Source: Chloroflexota bacterium (GTDB taxonomy: Bacteria; Chloroflexota; UBA11872). Taken from it: DNA of 64,000 bases. Positions within the stretch are counted from its first letter, which is position 1; each line of letters opens with the position of its first letter. Position numbers and translations under genes: made by a program. Location of the stretch: assembly GCA_026707585.1 (NCBI GenBank), contig JAPOWQ010000025.1:1-64000 (forward strand). Reading direction: 5' to 3'. Below the pieces are notes generated by a model. The model ran no database searches. It was given only the letters and a program-made list of their open reading frames with translations, and had not been told where the DNA came from. This document shows, in pieces, positions 8,001-16,823 of the stretch.

Positions 8001-9173
8001 ATGACCATCCCACGCGACCTCGCTCCCCGACTGCTGCACGCGGCGCAAACCGCGCCATCAATCACCCTGACTGGTCCGCGCCAGAGCGGCAAAACCACGC
8101 TCGCCCGGACCGTGTTCCCCAGACACCGCTATGTCAGCCTTGAGGCTCCAGACACTCGGAGTTTCGCAGCCGAGGATCCCCGTGGCTTCCTCACCGAGTA
8201 TCCCGATGGCGCGATCATTGATGAGGTTCAGCGCGCCCCGGACCTGCCCGCCTACCTCCAGGGAGTCATCGACGACAGCCCAAGCCCTGGTCGATGGCTC
8301 CTGACAGGCTCTCAGAACCTCGCCTTGACCGCCTCGGTCAGTCAATCCCTGGCCGGGCGAACGGCGGTCCACCATCTCCTGCCGCTCGCCCGGCGCGAAG
8401 TCGAGCGCTTTGACCAGCATCCCCGGACGTTGGAAGAAGCCCTGTTTACCGGTGGTTATCCCCGAATCTTCGACCGCAGGCCCGACCCTTCGGAATGGCT
8501 CCGGTCATACGTGGCCACCTACGTGGAACGCGATGTGCGGATGATTAGCCAGGTCGGCGACCTCGCGATCTTCCAACGTTTTGTGGAGTTGTGCGCGGGC
8601 CGCACGGGACAGCTGGTCAACTTTCTCTCGCTGGCGAGCGACTGCGGCGTGTCCCAGCCGACGGCGAAGGCGTGGCTCAGCATTCTGGAAGCTAGCTTCA
8701 TCGTCTTCCGCCTCCCGCCGTTTCACCGGAACTTGGGAAAACGGCTCGTCAAGACCCCGAAATTGCACTTCTACGACAGTGGCCTCGCCTGCTGGCTGAT
8801 TGGCATTCGGACTCCGCAGCAGCTCCGTACGCACCCGCTGCGAGGAGCAATCTTCGAGAGCTGGGTCGTGTCGGAAATCGTCAAGCATCGGCTGAACCGG
8901 GGCGAAACCCAGGGGCTTTGTTTCTACCGGAATCGAGACGGAGCCGAGGTCGACCTGGTCATTGAGCAACCGTCCGGCCTAACGCTGATCGAGGCCAAGT
9001 CGTCGCAGACCCAATCCTCAGGCCTCTTCAGCGGGGCGTTACGCGTTCAACGAAACCTCGCCCCTGCTTCGCTGCCAATTGAGATAGCGGTCATCTATGG
9101 GGGCAGCGAGTCTCAAGTCCGATCAGTTGGACGTCTCATCCCCTGGGACAGCGTCCACGAGGCAGCGGATTAG
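8001..9173 (+). CDS. AAA-type ATPase with DUF4143 C-terminal domain
   Basis: A 390-residue protein with the typical AAA_14/DUF4143 layout. Walker A is GPRQSGKTT at about residues 25-33, Walker B is AIIDEVQ, and sensor-like LLTGSQN follows. The DUF4143 part from about residue 190 contains YVERDVR and a PD-(D/E)xK-like core, AEVDLVIEQ...LIEAKSS. The biological role of this family is poorly known; it is patchily distributed, often as lone genes. It stands alone here and is preceded by a large palindrome, which suggests its own regulation. The ATG has no visible ribosome-binding site. Confidence 0.88.
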   Translation: MTIPRDLAPRLLHAAQTAPSITLTGPRQSGKTTLARTVFPRHRYVSLEAPDTRSFAAEDPRGFLTEYPDGAIIDEVQRAPDLPAYLQGVIDDSPSPGRWLLTGSQNLALTASVSQSLAGRTAVHHLLPLARREVERFDQHPRTLEEALFTGGYPRIFDRRPDPSEWLRSYVATYVERDVRMISQVGDLAIFQRFVELCAGRTGQLVNFLSLASDCGVSQPTAKAWLSILEASFIVFRLPPFHRNLGKRLVKTPKLHFYDSGLACWLIGIRTPQQLRTHPLRGAIFESWVVSEIVKHRLNRGETQGLCFYRNRDGAEVDLVIEQPSGLTLIEAKSSQTQSSGLFSGALRVQRNLAPASLPIEIAVIYGGSESQVRSVGRLIPWDSVHEAAD

Positions 9174-9314
9174 CAACTGTCGGGCTTCGGTCGTATCGAC
9201 TCATCCGGCTGTGTCGGAACGCGTGTACGCATCGGATTCGGACCCTGCAGCCGTTCATCCTGGAAGCCCATCCGCCCCAGGTTCGTCGAGGGCCGGCGGC
9301 AGAGACAACTGAGA

Positions 9315-10049
9315 TCAGACAGGTGAGGCCGCGAGCAAGCGTCCTCGCCCGGGCGTGGCCGTCGAGATGCCGGCTAGCTGCCCCAGATGCCACAGCGTCG
9401 CCTGATTGGCCGTCACCACCGGCTTGCCCAGTGACACCTCAATGTGGTCGATGACTCCCGCCGTCCGCATCCCCGTGCAGCTGATGAACACGGCGTCGGC
9501 GTCCGGCCTGTCCACCTGCGACTCCACGATCTCCCGCGTCTCCCCAGGCTCCACGTCCTCGATATCGCATCGCAGATTCAGCCCCACCATGGCCGCCACG
9601 GTGAATCCCGCGGCTTCCAGGTAGGCCTGCAGGCGATCGTTCAGATCATCGATGTGCGGCGAGAGCACCGCCAGGGACCGAACACCCAGCACTCGCAGGG
9701 CCTCAACGACAGCCGATGACGTCGTCGTCGCGGGCAAGCCGGAAGCAGCTTGCATCTCGTCGATGATTGCCGCGTCGCCTTCGGGGCCCAGGACGTAGCT
9801 GGCTGACGTACACCCGTACGCCACGGCCTGCGCGCCGCGCTCAGCCAGCCGCCCCGCCGCGTGTCCGTTCTCCGGATCCCGCGCCAGCCCCTCCACCAGC
9901 GCCAGCGTGATGTTCTGCTCCGGCTCCGGATCGGTTCTGATGGGTTCGATGTCCAACACGAGACCGTGCCCGATAAACCGCTCCAGTTCCGCCAGGTGAC
10001 GGTCCTGCACAGGCTCCGGCCAAACGATTCCGACCCGGGATGTGCCCAC
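9315..10049 (-). CDS. Asp/Glu racemase-superfamily protein, maleate isomerase-like
   Basis: A 244-residue member of the aspartate/glutamate racemase superfamily, closest in pattern to maleate cis-trans isomerase and arylmalonate decarboxylase. Both active-site cysteine contexts are present: GCTSASYVLG in the N-terminal half and FISCTGMRT in the C-terminal half. The start is GTG at 10049, six bases past the stop of the M24 gene, so the two are coupled. Any frame extending further upstream only overlaps that gene. It probably isomerises or decarboxylates a small dicarboxylate produced by the same operon, but the substrate is inferred. Confidence 0.8.
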   Translation of the reverse strand: MGTSRVGIVWPEPVQDRHLAELERFIGHGLVLDIEPIRTDPEPEQNITLALVEGLARDPENGHAAGRLAERGAQAVAYGCTSASYVLGPEGDAAIIDEMQAASGLPATTTSSAVVEALRVLGVRSLAVLSPHIDDLNDRLQAYLEAAGFTVAAMVGLNLRCDIEDVEPGETREIVESQVDRPDADAVFISCTGMRTAGVIDHIEVSLGKPVVTANQATLWHLGQLAGISTATPGRGRLLAASPV

Positions 10050-10054
10050 GGACG

Positions 10055-11260
10055 CTACCGCTCGATCAGTTCCCGCGGCCCGCGCGTCAGCACCTCGCAA
10101 GCGTCCTCGGTGATCACGCTCGTCTCGCTGAACGCCACTCCAAACTCCCCCAGCCGCCGTACGGCCACCGGGTGGTGAAACACCATCCCAGGTTCCAAAA
10201 CGGAATCCTCGTCGCTCCGAATGAACCCCGAGCCGTCGGCCCAGTTCGGCGGGAATCCGGCGCCGATGCCGTAGCCGAACGTCCCGTGAAACACCAGGTC
10301 GTCGCCCGCGGCCGCCAATTCCCGCCAGCCCGCACCCGCCGCGTCTCGTGCGGCGACGCCCGGTCCCATGGCTTCGAGAACGGCACTCAGGGCGGCAAGG
10401 CACGCGTCGGCGGCCGCCCGAACCTCGGCGGACGGTGGACCGACGGTAAGCGTCCGCATCTGCGGCGCGGTGTAGCGCTGCACGCAGCCCCCAATCTCCA
10501 GCAGCACATTGTCGCCGGGCTGGATGGTGTGCCGCTTGTGGGTCGTGTGCAGCATCCCAGAGCGGCGGCCGCTGGTGACGATCGGCGACAGGCACGGGTA
10601 CTCGCTGCCCGCCCGCGCCATAGCCTCAAATGCCGCGCCCGCGACTTCGCCGTCGGTCACTCCCGCCGTCGCCGTTGACGTTGCGGCCGCTACCGCTGCC
10701 TGCGTGGCTAGTGCCGCGCTACGGATGTGCTTGATCTCAGCGTCCGACTTGCGCCGCTTCAACTCGATCAGCAGGTCGGTCGCGTCGACAAGCTCCGCCT
10801 GGGACAGCGCGTGTGCCAGCCCGGCAGAGAATGCCGTCGTCGCGCCCCACGCGGCGCCGTCGATCCCTATGCGCCCGCGCGTCGCTCCGTGCTCGGCCAG
10901 CATCCCGGCCGCGTACGCCGGTCGGTCGCTCTCCGGCGGATACCCGTGCAGGTCGTCGAACCACACGCCCAGCAGAGCGCCGCCGAACTCCGGCGGATCC
11001 ATCGCCAGCGCCGGTTCGCCGTCGGCAGCCACGACCAGGCAGGCCCCGCCGTCAACCGCGAAAGTCTGGTAACCGGACAGATAAAACACGCTCGCCGGGT
11101 TCATCACCACCAGCGCGTCCAACCCGTGCCCGTCCATTGCCGCCCTCGCCCGCGTCAGCCGCTCTTCGTACTCGGCCGTGGAAAACGCAGGTTCCGGCTT
11201 CAGATCACCCAATTCGGCTTCAGGGAACCGCCCCCCGCTCAGGCTGGCATGCACCCGCAT
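10055..11260 (-). CDS. M24-family creatinase/ectoine hydrolase-like enzyme
   Basis: A 401-residue pita-bread-fold protein. In metal-dependent M24 aminopeptidases five ligands (D, D, H, E, E) are conserved. Here most are replaced: LLEIGG instead of DIG, YTAPQMRT instead of YxSDxTRT, GYGIG instead of GHGIG, and VFHHP instead of TxEP. This loss, with the GxxPPNW segment, matches metal-free creatinase and ectoine hydrolase (DoeA/EutD) rather than Xaa-Pro peptidase. It therefore probably cleaves a C-N bond of a small molecule. The ATG at 11260 has GAGGAAGG upstream. It is the middle gene of an AKR / M24 / racemase-like operon. Confidence 0.8.
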   Translation of the reverse strand: MRVHASLSGGRFPEAELGDLKPEPAFSTAEYEERLTRARAAMDGHGLDALVVMNPASVFYLSGYQTFAVDGGACLVVAADGEPALAMDPPEFGGALLGVWFDDLHGYPPESDRPAYAAGMLAEHGATRGRIGIDGAAWGATTAFSAGLAHALSQAELVDATDLLIELKRRKSDAEIKHIRSAALATQAAVAAATSTATAGVTDGEVAGAAFEAMARAGSEYPCLSPIVTSGRRSGMLHTTHKRHTIQPGDNVLLEIGGCVQRYTAPQMRTLTVGPPSAEVRAAADACLAALSAVLEAMGPGVAARDAAGAGWRELAAAGDDLVFHGTFGYGIGAGFPPNWADGSGFIRSDEDSVLEPGMVFHHPVAVRRLGEFGVAFSETSVITEDACEVLTRGPRELIER

Positions 11261-11279
11261 GGCTTCGACCTTCCTCGGG

Positions 11280-12287
11280 CTACCGATACGTGCGCGGTCC
11301 CCATTGGGCCTCGTAGTACGGCGCAATCATGCGTCCGGGCGGCGCCACGGCATCCAGCCGTACCCGGTCGGCGTCAGTCAATGTGACATTCAGCGCGCCC
11401 AGGTTTCCCTTCCAGTGATCAAGCGTGCGCGGGCCCACGATCGGCGCGGTGATCCCAGGTTGTCCCATATTCCAGGCCAAAGTCAGCTGGCCGGGGCTGC
11501 AACCCTTGTCGCTGGCGATGGCCGCGACCTCGTCCAGCACCGCGAACGCCGCTTCGCTGTGCAGGTTCCGCTGCTCCTGCGTCTCCGGGCTCTTCTCGAA
11601 CCGCGTACCCGGCGGTGCAGTTGTGTTCCGCTGGTAGATCCCGGTCAAAAACCCGCTGGCCAGTGGCGCCCACGGAATGATGCCGATGCCATACGTCTGC
11701 GCCATCGGTACCAGTTCACGCTCGATCCGGCGGTCCAGCAAGTGATACGGCGGCTGCTCGCAGATTGGCCGGTTCAGACTCAGCCTCTCGGCCACCCACA
11801 GCGACTCCACCACCTGCCACGCCGGCCATGTACTCGTGCCGATGTAACGCACCTTCCCGCTCTGCACCAGGTCGTCCAGCGCGCGTAGCGTCTCGTCGGG
11901 CGGAGTGTCCGGCGACGGGCGGTGGATCTGGTACAGGTCAATGTAGTCCGTCTGCAGCCGCCGCAGCGACGCGTCGCACTGCTCCAGGATGTGCCGCCGG
12001 CTGTTGCCCTGTGCGTTGGGATCCTCGTCGTTCATCGCAAAGTGGACCTTCGTCGCCAGCACCACCCGCCCCCGCCGGCTCGGCTCTCGCAGCGCCTCGC
12101 CCACGATCGTCTCGCTCGTACCGCGACCGTACATATTGGCCGTGTCGATGAAGTTGATCCCGGTGTCCAGCGCGTGATCAATGATCGCCAGCGACTCTTC
12201 CCGGCTGGTCGCGTTCCCAAAGTTCCAGCAGCCCACGCACAACGGACTCACCTTGACTCCGGTACGACCCAAATTGCGGTAGTTCAC
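11280..12287 (-). CDS. Aldo/keto reductase
   Basis: A 335-residue AKR with the catalytic tetrad visible: Asp and Tyr in FIDTANMYG, Lys in LATKVHF, His in YQIHRPS. The NADPH-binding C-terminal region includes APIVGPRTLDH. The LYQIHRP plus YGIGIIPWAPLASG pattern places it with the AKR11/12 or YghZ-like oxidoreductases. It is first in an apparent operon, 19 bases ahead of the M24 gene. The substrate is unknown. Confidence 0.88.
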   Translation of the reverse strand: MNYRNLGRTGVKVSPLCVGCWNFGNATSREESLAIIDHALDTGINFIDTANMYGRGTSETIVGEALREPSRRGRVVLATKVHFAMNDEDPNAQGNSRRHILEQCDASLRRLQTDYIDLYQIHRPSPDTPPDETLRALDDLVQSGKVRYIGTSTWPAWQVVESLWVAERLSLNRPICEQPPYHLLDRRIERELVPMAQTYGIGIIPWAPLASGFLTGIYQRNTTAPPGTRFEKSPETQEQRNLHSEAAFAVLDEVAAIASDKGCSPGQLTLAWNMGQPGITAPIVGPRTLDHWKGNLGALNVTLTDADRVRLDAVAPPGRMIAPYYEAQWGPRTYR

Positions 12288-12590
12288 TGTGCCCGATCCG
12301 TGCCCCCGGCCGCTGCAATCAACGAGCCGAGTGTGTCACGTTCTCCACTCCAGCGCAGCCAGCGGGGGCTTGGCAGTCCCTGGAATCTGCGCTGTGAGAT
12401 TCGCGCTTCAGTGATCGTCGTTGTCAGGGCAGCTGAGGTTGCCTGGCGCACGCCTTCGTCGACTCGATTCGTTCCGCGACCTGCCGCGACTCAACTGCGT
12501 CCGAGCGGATGTCCGCGACGAGTCCCACAGGCTTCTGGCATGCCGACCTTGCGTCCGACACGCCCAACGGATCCGTCTAGGTGGTGTTTG
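12288..12590. other. Intergenic region, nothing identified
   Basis: About 300 bases between the start of the aldo/keto reductase gene and the 3' end of the next minus-strand gene. It should contain the promoter of the AKR operon, but I see no clear boxes, hairpin or coding frame. Confidence 0.4.
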
Positions 12591-14093
12591 CTATCCGCCG
12601 TGGCAGCCGGCATGCCAATGTTCAACCTCGTTGCAGGACAGCTCGGGCCAGTCGCTATCGATCCATGCAGCAATGTCAATCATCACCTCTTCGTCAACGT
12701 GACCTACGGAACGGAGCGTGGGTGGTCTGACCTTCGTAACGTCAAACAAGCCATGGACATGACCCTGGTACACGCGAAACGCGGCATCTCCCCGCCTGCG
12801 CAAGCTCGAGAGCCACGCTTCGTGGTCCTCAATAGGCGTAACCCCCACCCGGTCGCCAAATATCACGAACATGGGAATCGGGAGATAGCGCGCTACGTTT
12901 TCCGGTCGATACGTAGCCAGGTCGAGGTGGTAGGTGATCCGCACACCGAGTTCCTTCGGATCACCGTCGCCTCTTGCGGCAGCTTCGATTGCGGCGGCAC
13001 GTGCCTTCAGCACCTCAATGCTGTGTTGCTCGCTCTCAGAGACTGTCCTGTCGACCTTGGCGTGCTCCTGTTGCATGCGCCATGCGGAGTCCCAGACGTA
13101 TCCACTGGATGGCGATACAAGCACCAGTCCAGCCAGGTCGGGATCCAGGCTGGCGACCCGCGGCATCGCGAAGCTAGCCACGCTAATACCGAGCAGATAG
13201 ACGCGGGCTGGATCCACACGAGGCGTCAGCCGCAGCCACCCGATTGCCGCCAACGCGTCATCCACGTACTCCTCCGCGAGAGTGAACGATGGTTCTCGCG
13301 CGGCCGCCAGCGCGTGGGTTACGGACCGCTCGGCTAAACGCAGGGAGGCCACCCCATGCGTGGCGAGCCCTTGGGCCATATCGCGATCCCAGCGGTTTGG
13401 ACTCTCCCCCGCAAAGCCACCGCCCGGGCCGAGAATCACCACGGCTGGAAACGGTCCTGGCCCCTTCGGCATGGTGAGCGTGCCGTCAATCTCCCAGGGA
13501 ACCTGGCCAAACGTCACCCGGTACTCGTCGAAAGCTTCCGGCGGCGCGTACGGCGGTGGCGGCGACTCGGGTGCCGGCCCCAGGTCTGTCAAAATCGACA
13601 GGTAGCTGAACCACCCGATCCGACCGTCAGGCGTGAGGTTTATTGCGGTGTACGCGTCGCGTCTGGACTCATGCGATTGCCCGCTTCCCCTCATCGATAG
13701 GCGCAGCACGACTCGCAGGTGGTCGGACGCCGCGTCGTACGCCAACGGCGAGAAAGTCTCGATGGCAATCAGCTCGGGGTGATTCGCCGCAACCACGAGC
13801 CAGAATCCCTCCAGGCCAACCTCGCACAGCCCGCCTCGTCCCAGCCGCTCGAATGCCAACATCCCGTAGGCTGTCTCATAGTCGTCGTCCGCCATGGCCC
13901 GCACGAAGGTGCGTGCGCGCTCCTCCGGATCGAACGCGAACGGCGCCACCTCAAAGTCCGCCGCCGCCGGCGTCGCCGCCTCGCAAGCCGGAACCGTGTC
14001 GGCGCTACGGATCAGCGCAAGCGCGAGCAGCGCGCTGCCGACCAGCCCAATGGCCAGCGGAACAACGATCTTCGCTCGCCGGACGATTTGCAC
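12591..14093 (-). CDS. Membrane-anchored or exported alpha/beta hydrolase
   Basis: A 500-residue protein that begins with a signal-anchor (VVPLAIGLVGSALLALALI at about residues 10-28). An N-terminal DUF3887-like region (about 45-180) contains the FVRAMADDDYETAYGML segment. A dienelactone-hydrolase-like alpha/beta domain follows: oxyanion region LGPGGGFAG, nucleophile elbow GISVAS, acid FGDRVG and His in YQGHVHGLF. It probably hydrolyses an ester or lactone outside the membrane. It is divergent from the oxidoreductase at 14409. Confidence 0.8.
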   Translation of the reverse strand: MQIVRRAKIVVPLAIGLVGSALLALALIRSADTVPACEAATPAAADFEVAPFAFDPEERARTFVRAMADDDYETAYGMLAFERLGRGGLCEVGLEGFWLVVAANHPELIAIETFSPLAYDAASDHLRVVLRLSMRGSGQSHESRRDAYTAINLTPDGRIGWFSYLSILTDLGPAPESPPPPYAPPEAFDEYRVTFGQVPWEIDGTLTMPKGPGPFPAVVILGPGGGFAGESPNRWDRDMAQGLATHGVASLRLAERSVTHALAAAREPSFTLAEEYVDDALAAIGWLRLTPRVDPARVYLLGISVASFAMPRVASLDPDLAGLVLVSPSSGYVWDSAWRMQQEHAKVDRTVSESEQHSIEVLKARAAAIEAAARGDGDPKELGVRITYHLDLATYRPENVARYLPIPMFVIFGDRVGVTPIEDHEAWLSSLRRRGDAAFRVYQGHVHGLFDVTKVRPPTLRSVGHVDEEVMIDIAAWIDSDWPELSCNEVEHWHAGCHGG

Positions 14094-14408
14094 GTATCAG
14101 GTTCCCCGCCAGAGCCGCATGAACTGTTTACTGCGCACTCACTCTGGCAACTGTGCCGGCCCATAGTGAAGTTGCACGGACGGCAGCTTCAAGCGCTTCC
14201 TCGCGACCCGCAGTTGATCACGTTCGGCAGCCGCTGTTCGTTGATCTGAGCGACGGATCGTGGATGACTCGGGTATCGGGTGTCGCTTAGGCACCGAATC
14301 TGAGTCGGCCACCTGACTGGAGTCTGGCCAGGATCCGAATCACGCGCCATAGTGTTCACACGGATGCGTGAATGACCGCATGCGGCGCAAGGCGTAGAGG
14401 AGTTCCTG
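14094..14408. other. Divergent intergenic region with an imperfect hairpin
   Basis: About 315 bases between two divergent genes. The arms GACTC (14266-14270) and GAGTC (14302-14306), with inner TCGG/CCGA pairing, form an imperfect stem-loop of about 40 bases. Promoters for both genes should lie here, but I cannot define boxes. No coding frame is supported. Confidence 0.35.
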
Positions 14409-15512
14409 ATGGGGATTGAACTCTTGCGGGCCGCCGTCGTCGGCCTCAACTGGGCCGGACGCCAACACGTCCAGACGTACACGCAGCTTGAGGGCGTACA
14501 ACTAGCCGCCGTCTGCGATGTCGATGCGTCGGCCCTTGACCGCGTCGGCCGTTGGTTTCCGGACTTGCACCGCTACCGCGACTACGAGCAAATGCTTGCC
14601 GAAGAGCAGCCCGATTTGCTCAGCATTGCAACCCCGCAGCGCTGGCACGCCTCCCACACCATCCTGGCCGCCACCCGCTATCCGCCGCGCGCCATCCTCT
14701 GCGAGAAGCCCATGGCCGGTAGCCTGGGCGAGGCCAGGGCCATGCTGGCCGCCTGCCGCCAACACGGCGTCAAGCTCGCCATCGGCCACATGATGCGCTG
14801 GTACACCGTGCACGAACAGGCGCGGGCGCTGGTGGCCGACGGCGCCATCGGCACGCCGCTCACCGCCACAGTCTGCTTGGAAGAGGGCGGACTGATGAAC
14901 AACGGCACCCATGTGTTGAGTTACATGCAATACGTTCTCGGCGACCCCGATCCCGAGTGGGTCATCGCCAACGTCCAGCGCCGCAGCGATCGCTACGAAC
15001 GCGGCTGGCCGAATGAGGAGATCTCGGGCGGCCTCATCGCCTTCACCGGTGGCGTGCGTGTCTCCTTCGAGGGCGACATTCCGCGCTATCCGGCCTACGA
15101 CTGGCAGTACCAGACCGTGACCGGAACCGACGGCGTGCTCATGTGGCCAAGCGCCTTTCTGGCGCCCGACTTTGCCGTTCGCCTCGTGCGCCGCGGCAGC
15201 GGTGTGACGCAGACGCCGGCGCCAACGCAGACCCTCGACAACGTGTTCCTGCGCGAATTGGATGGCCTGGCCCGCTGGGCGCGCGGCGACGTGGATGACA
15301 ACCGCAACGACGCCCACCTGGCCATCAAGAACCAGGAAATCCTCATGGCCATGTACGAGTCCGCCCGCACCCACACCCTCGTCCGCCTTCCCCTCCGAAC
15401 CATGGGATCGCCACTCATCGAGGCAATTGCGACCGGCGAGCTCGCCGTCGAGTTTCCGGGGCGCTACGACACGCGCTACGCGGTCGACCGGCCTCTGCGC
15501 TCCCGCGACTGA
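14409..15512 (+). CDS. Gfo/Idh/MocA-family oxidoreductase
   Basis: A 367-residue NAD(P)-dependent oxidoreductase. It has a Rossmann N-terminus (AAVVGLNWAGRQH, a variant of GxGxxG), the catalytic EKPMAGS motif at about residue 100, and a His in NNGTHVLSYMQ. The second, alpha/beta sheet domain runs to the C-terminus. These enzymes oxidise or reduce sugars, inositols or imines. GAGGAGT lies just upstream of the ATG at 14409. The gene stands alone and the substrate is unknown. Confidence 0.85.
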   Translation: MGIELLRAAVVGLNWAGRQHVQTYTQLEGVQLAAVCDVDASALDRVGRWFPDLHRYRDYEQMLAEEQPDLLSIATPQRWHASHTILAATRYPPRAILCEKPMAGSLGEARAMLAACRQHGVKLAIGHMMRWYTVHEQARALVADGAIGTPLTATVCLEEGGLMNNGTHVLSYMQYVLGDPDPEWVIANVQRRSDRYERGWPNEEISGGLIAFTGGVRVSFEGDIPRYPAYDWQYQTVTGTDGVLMWPSAFLAPDFAVRLVRRGSGVTQTPAPTQTLDNVFLRELDGLARWARGDVDDNRNDAHLAIKNQEILMAMYESARTHTLVRLPLRTMGSPLIEAIATGELAVEFPGRYDTRYAVDRPLRSRD

Positions 15513-15552
15513 TCGCCGGCTACCTGTCCATTGAGGGCTTTGAGCTCGCCGC

Positions 15553-16755
15553 TTAGTCCCTGAACGGGTCGTACGTGTCCGCGCCAGCCATCGCCACCCC
15601 AATCGGCCGCAACCGGTGAGTCACACGCACCGTTCCCGCGTGTTCGGCCAGCACGTGATCAAGATTCTTGTACGCCTCAGGCGCCTCGTCGGCTCCGCCG
15701 CCGCGTAGCACGATGCCCTGCCCGCGCAGCGACGCCCGCACCTTCGGCCAGTCTACCACGCCGGGTGCCGTCTGCACCCAGCGCTTGCGCTTCCGGTTGT
15801 AGCGCCGCCGGCCCGCCGCCTGACGCCGCGACATTACCCGCCCGGCCCCATGAACCGTGCTGTACAGCGCTTGCTTCGAAGCGGGTGAGTCCAGACCCTC
15901 CAGGATCACCGATGTCCCGCCCATCGTCGCGCCCACGAACCCCTGCTGACCCGGAAACGCTGGCGTCGCCCCCTTGCGCACCACCCAGAAGGTCCGCCCG
16001 AAGTGCCGTTCCTCCCAGGCGAAATTGTGGTGGTTGTGCACCGTCAGGTCCGCCTTGGTTCCTAGCAGCTTCAGAATCCGCGCCACCACCCAGCGTCGTC
16101 CCGCCTGCGCGTACGCCCCCGCCAGCCGCATCGCCGAGATGTACGCCTGTCCGAGTTCAGTCCGTACGTCAAACAGCACCGGCGGCGCGTCCATGCTGGT
16201 GTTCCGCGGTCGGTCCGTGAACTTCCGGCCCTCGCCTATCGCCAGGAATCCGGTGGCCGTCCGGTGACCGAACCCCCGGCTGCCGAAGTGCACCCCGATC
16301 CACAGCTGATCCTGCTGATCGGCAAACAAGTCCACGTAGTGGTTCCCCGCGCCCACCGTCCCCAGCTGTCCCTCCGCCAGCTTCAGCAGTCGCCGCTGCG
16401 GCGCGAACTCGGCGATACGTATGCGTTCCAGCACCGGATCGTCCGCCCGTTCACGATTCTTGCGCCCCAGCCCAAAACTGATCGTCTGCACGATCTCGTC
16501 CATCACCCCTGCCGTATCGAGTCTCGAAGCCCGCAACGGCGTCCGTACCGCCAGGTTCCCGCAGCCGATGTCGTACCCCACGCCCGACGGCGACACGTGC
16601 CGCGGATAGGCAATCGCCGCCCCGATCGGCGCCGAATACCCAACGTGGTGATCGGCGCACAGCACCCCATACGTCGCCTGCCGCAGGCAACGGTTCAGTT
16701 GCGCCACGGCCCGCGGGTCGCCCTGGCCAAAGATGTGAACGCGCGGCTTGCTCAT
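15553..16755 (-). CDS. rtcB: RtcB-type RNA ligase
   Basis: A 400-residue RtcB homologue, which joins 2',3'-cyclic-phosphate or 3'-phosphate RNA ends to 5'-OH ends with GTP and Mn2+. Metal and guanylation motifs are present: GVGYDIGCGN (Asp, Cys), GAGNHY, HFGSRGFGH, HNHHNF and TVHGAGR...SR, which carries the active-site His. Length fits bacterial RtcB. No archease or rtcA gene is adjacent. Confidence 0.93.
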   Translation of the reverse strand: MSKPRVHIFGQGDPRAVAQLNRCLRQATYGVLCADHHVGYSAPIGAAIAYPRHVSPSGVGYDIGCGNLAVRTPLRASRLDTAGVMDEIVQTISFGLGRKNRERADDPVLERIRIAEFAPQRRLLKLAEGQLGTVGAGNHYVDLFADQQDQLWIGVHFGSRGFGHRTATGFLAIGEGRKFTDRPRNTSMDAPPVLFDVRTELGQAYISAMRLAGAYAQAGRRWVVARILKLLGTKADLTVHNHHNFAWEERHFGRTFWVVRKGATPAFPGQQGFVGATMGGTSVILEGLDSPASKQALYSTVHGAGRVMSRRQAAGRRRYNRKRKRWVQTAPGVVDWPKVRASLRGQGIVLRGGGADEAPEAYKNLDHVLAEHAGTVRVTHRLRPIGVAMAGADTYDPFRD

Positions 16756-16823
16756 CTCTTAAACCTACGCGGGATATGCTGAGGCCGCAGCGCCAATACC
16801 CCGCACGAATCGGGAGAGCGCCT

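Noticed and set aside
10050-10595. N-terminal extension of the maleate isomerase-like gene
   Set aside because: The extension overlaps the M24 gene in another frame and is Arg/Gly-rich; the GTG at 10049 directly after the M24 stop gives a family-length protein.
12288-12590. Possible split gene or RNA between the AKR and hydrolase genes
   Set aside because: No consistent frame, motif or stem structure could be found.
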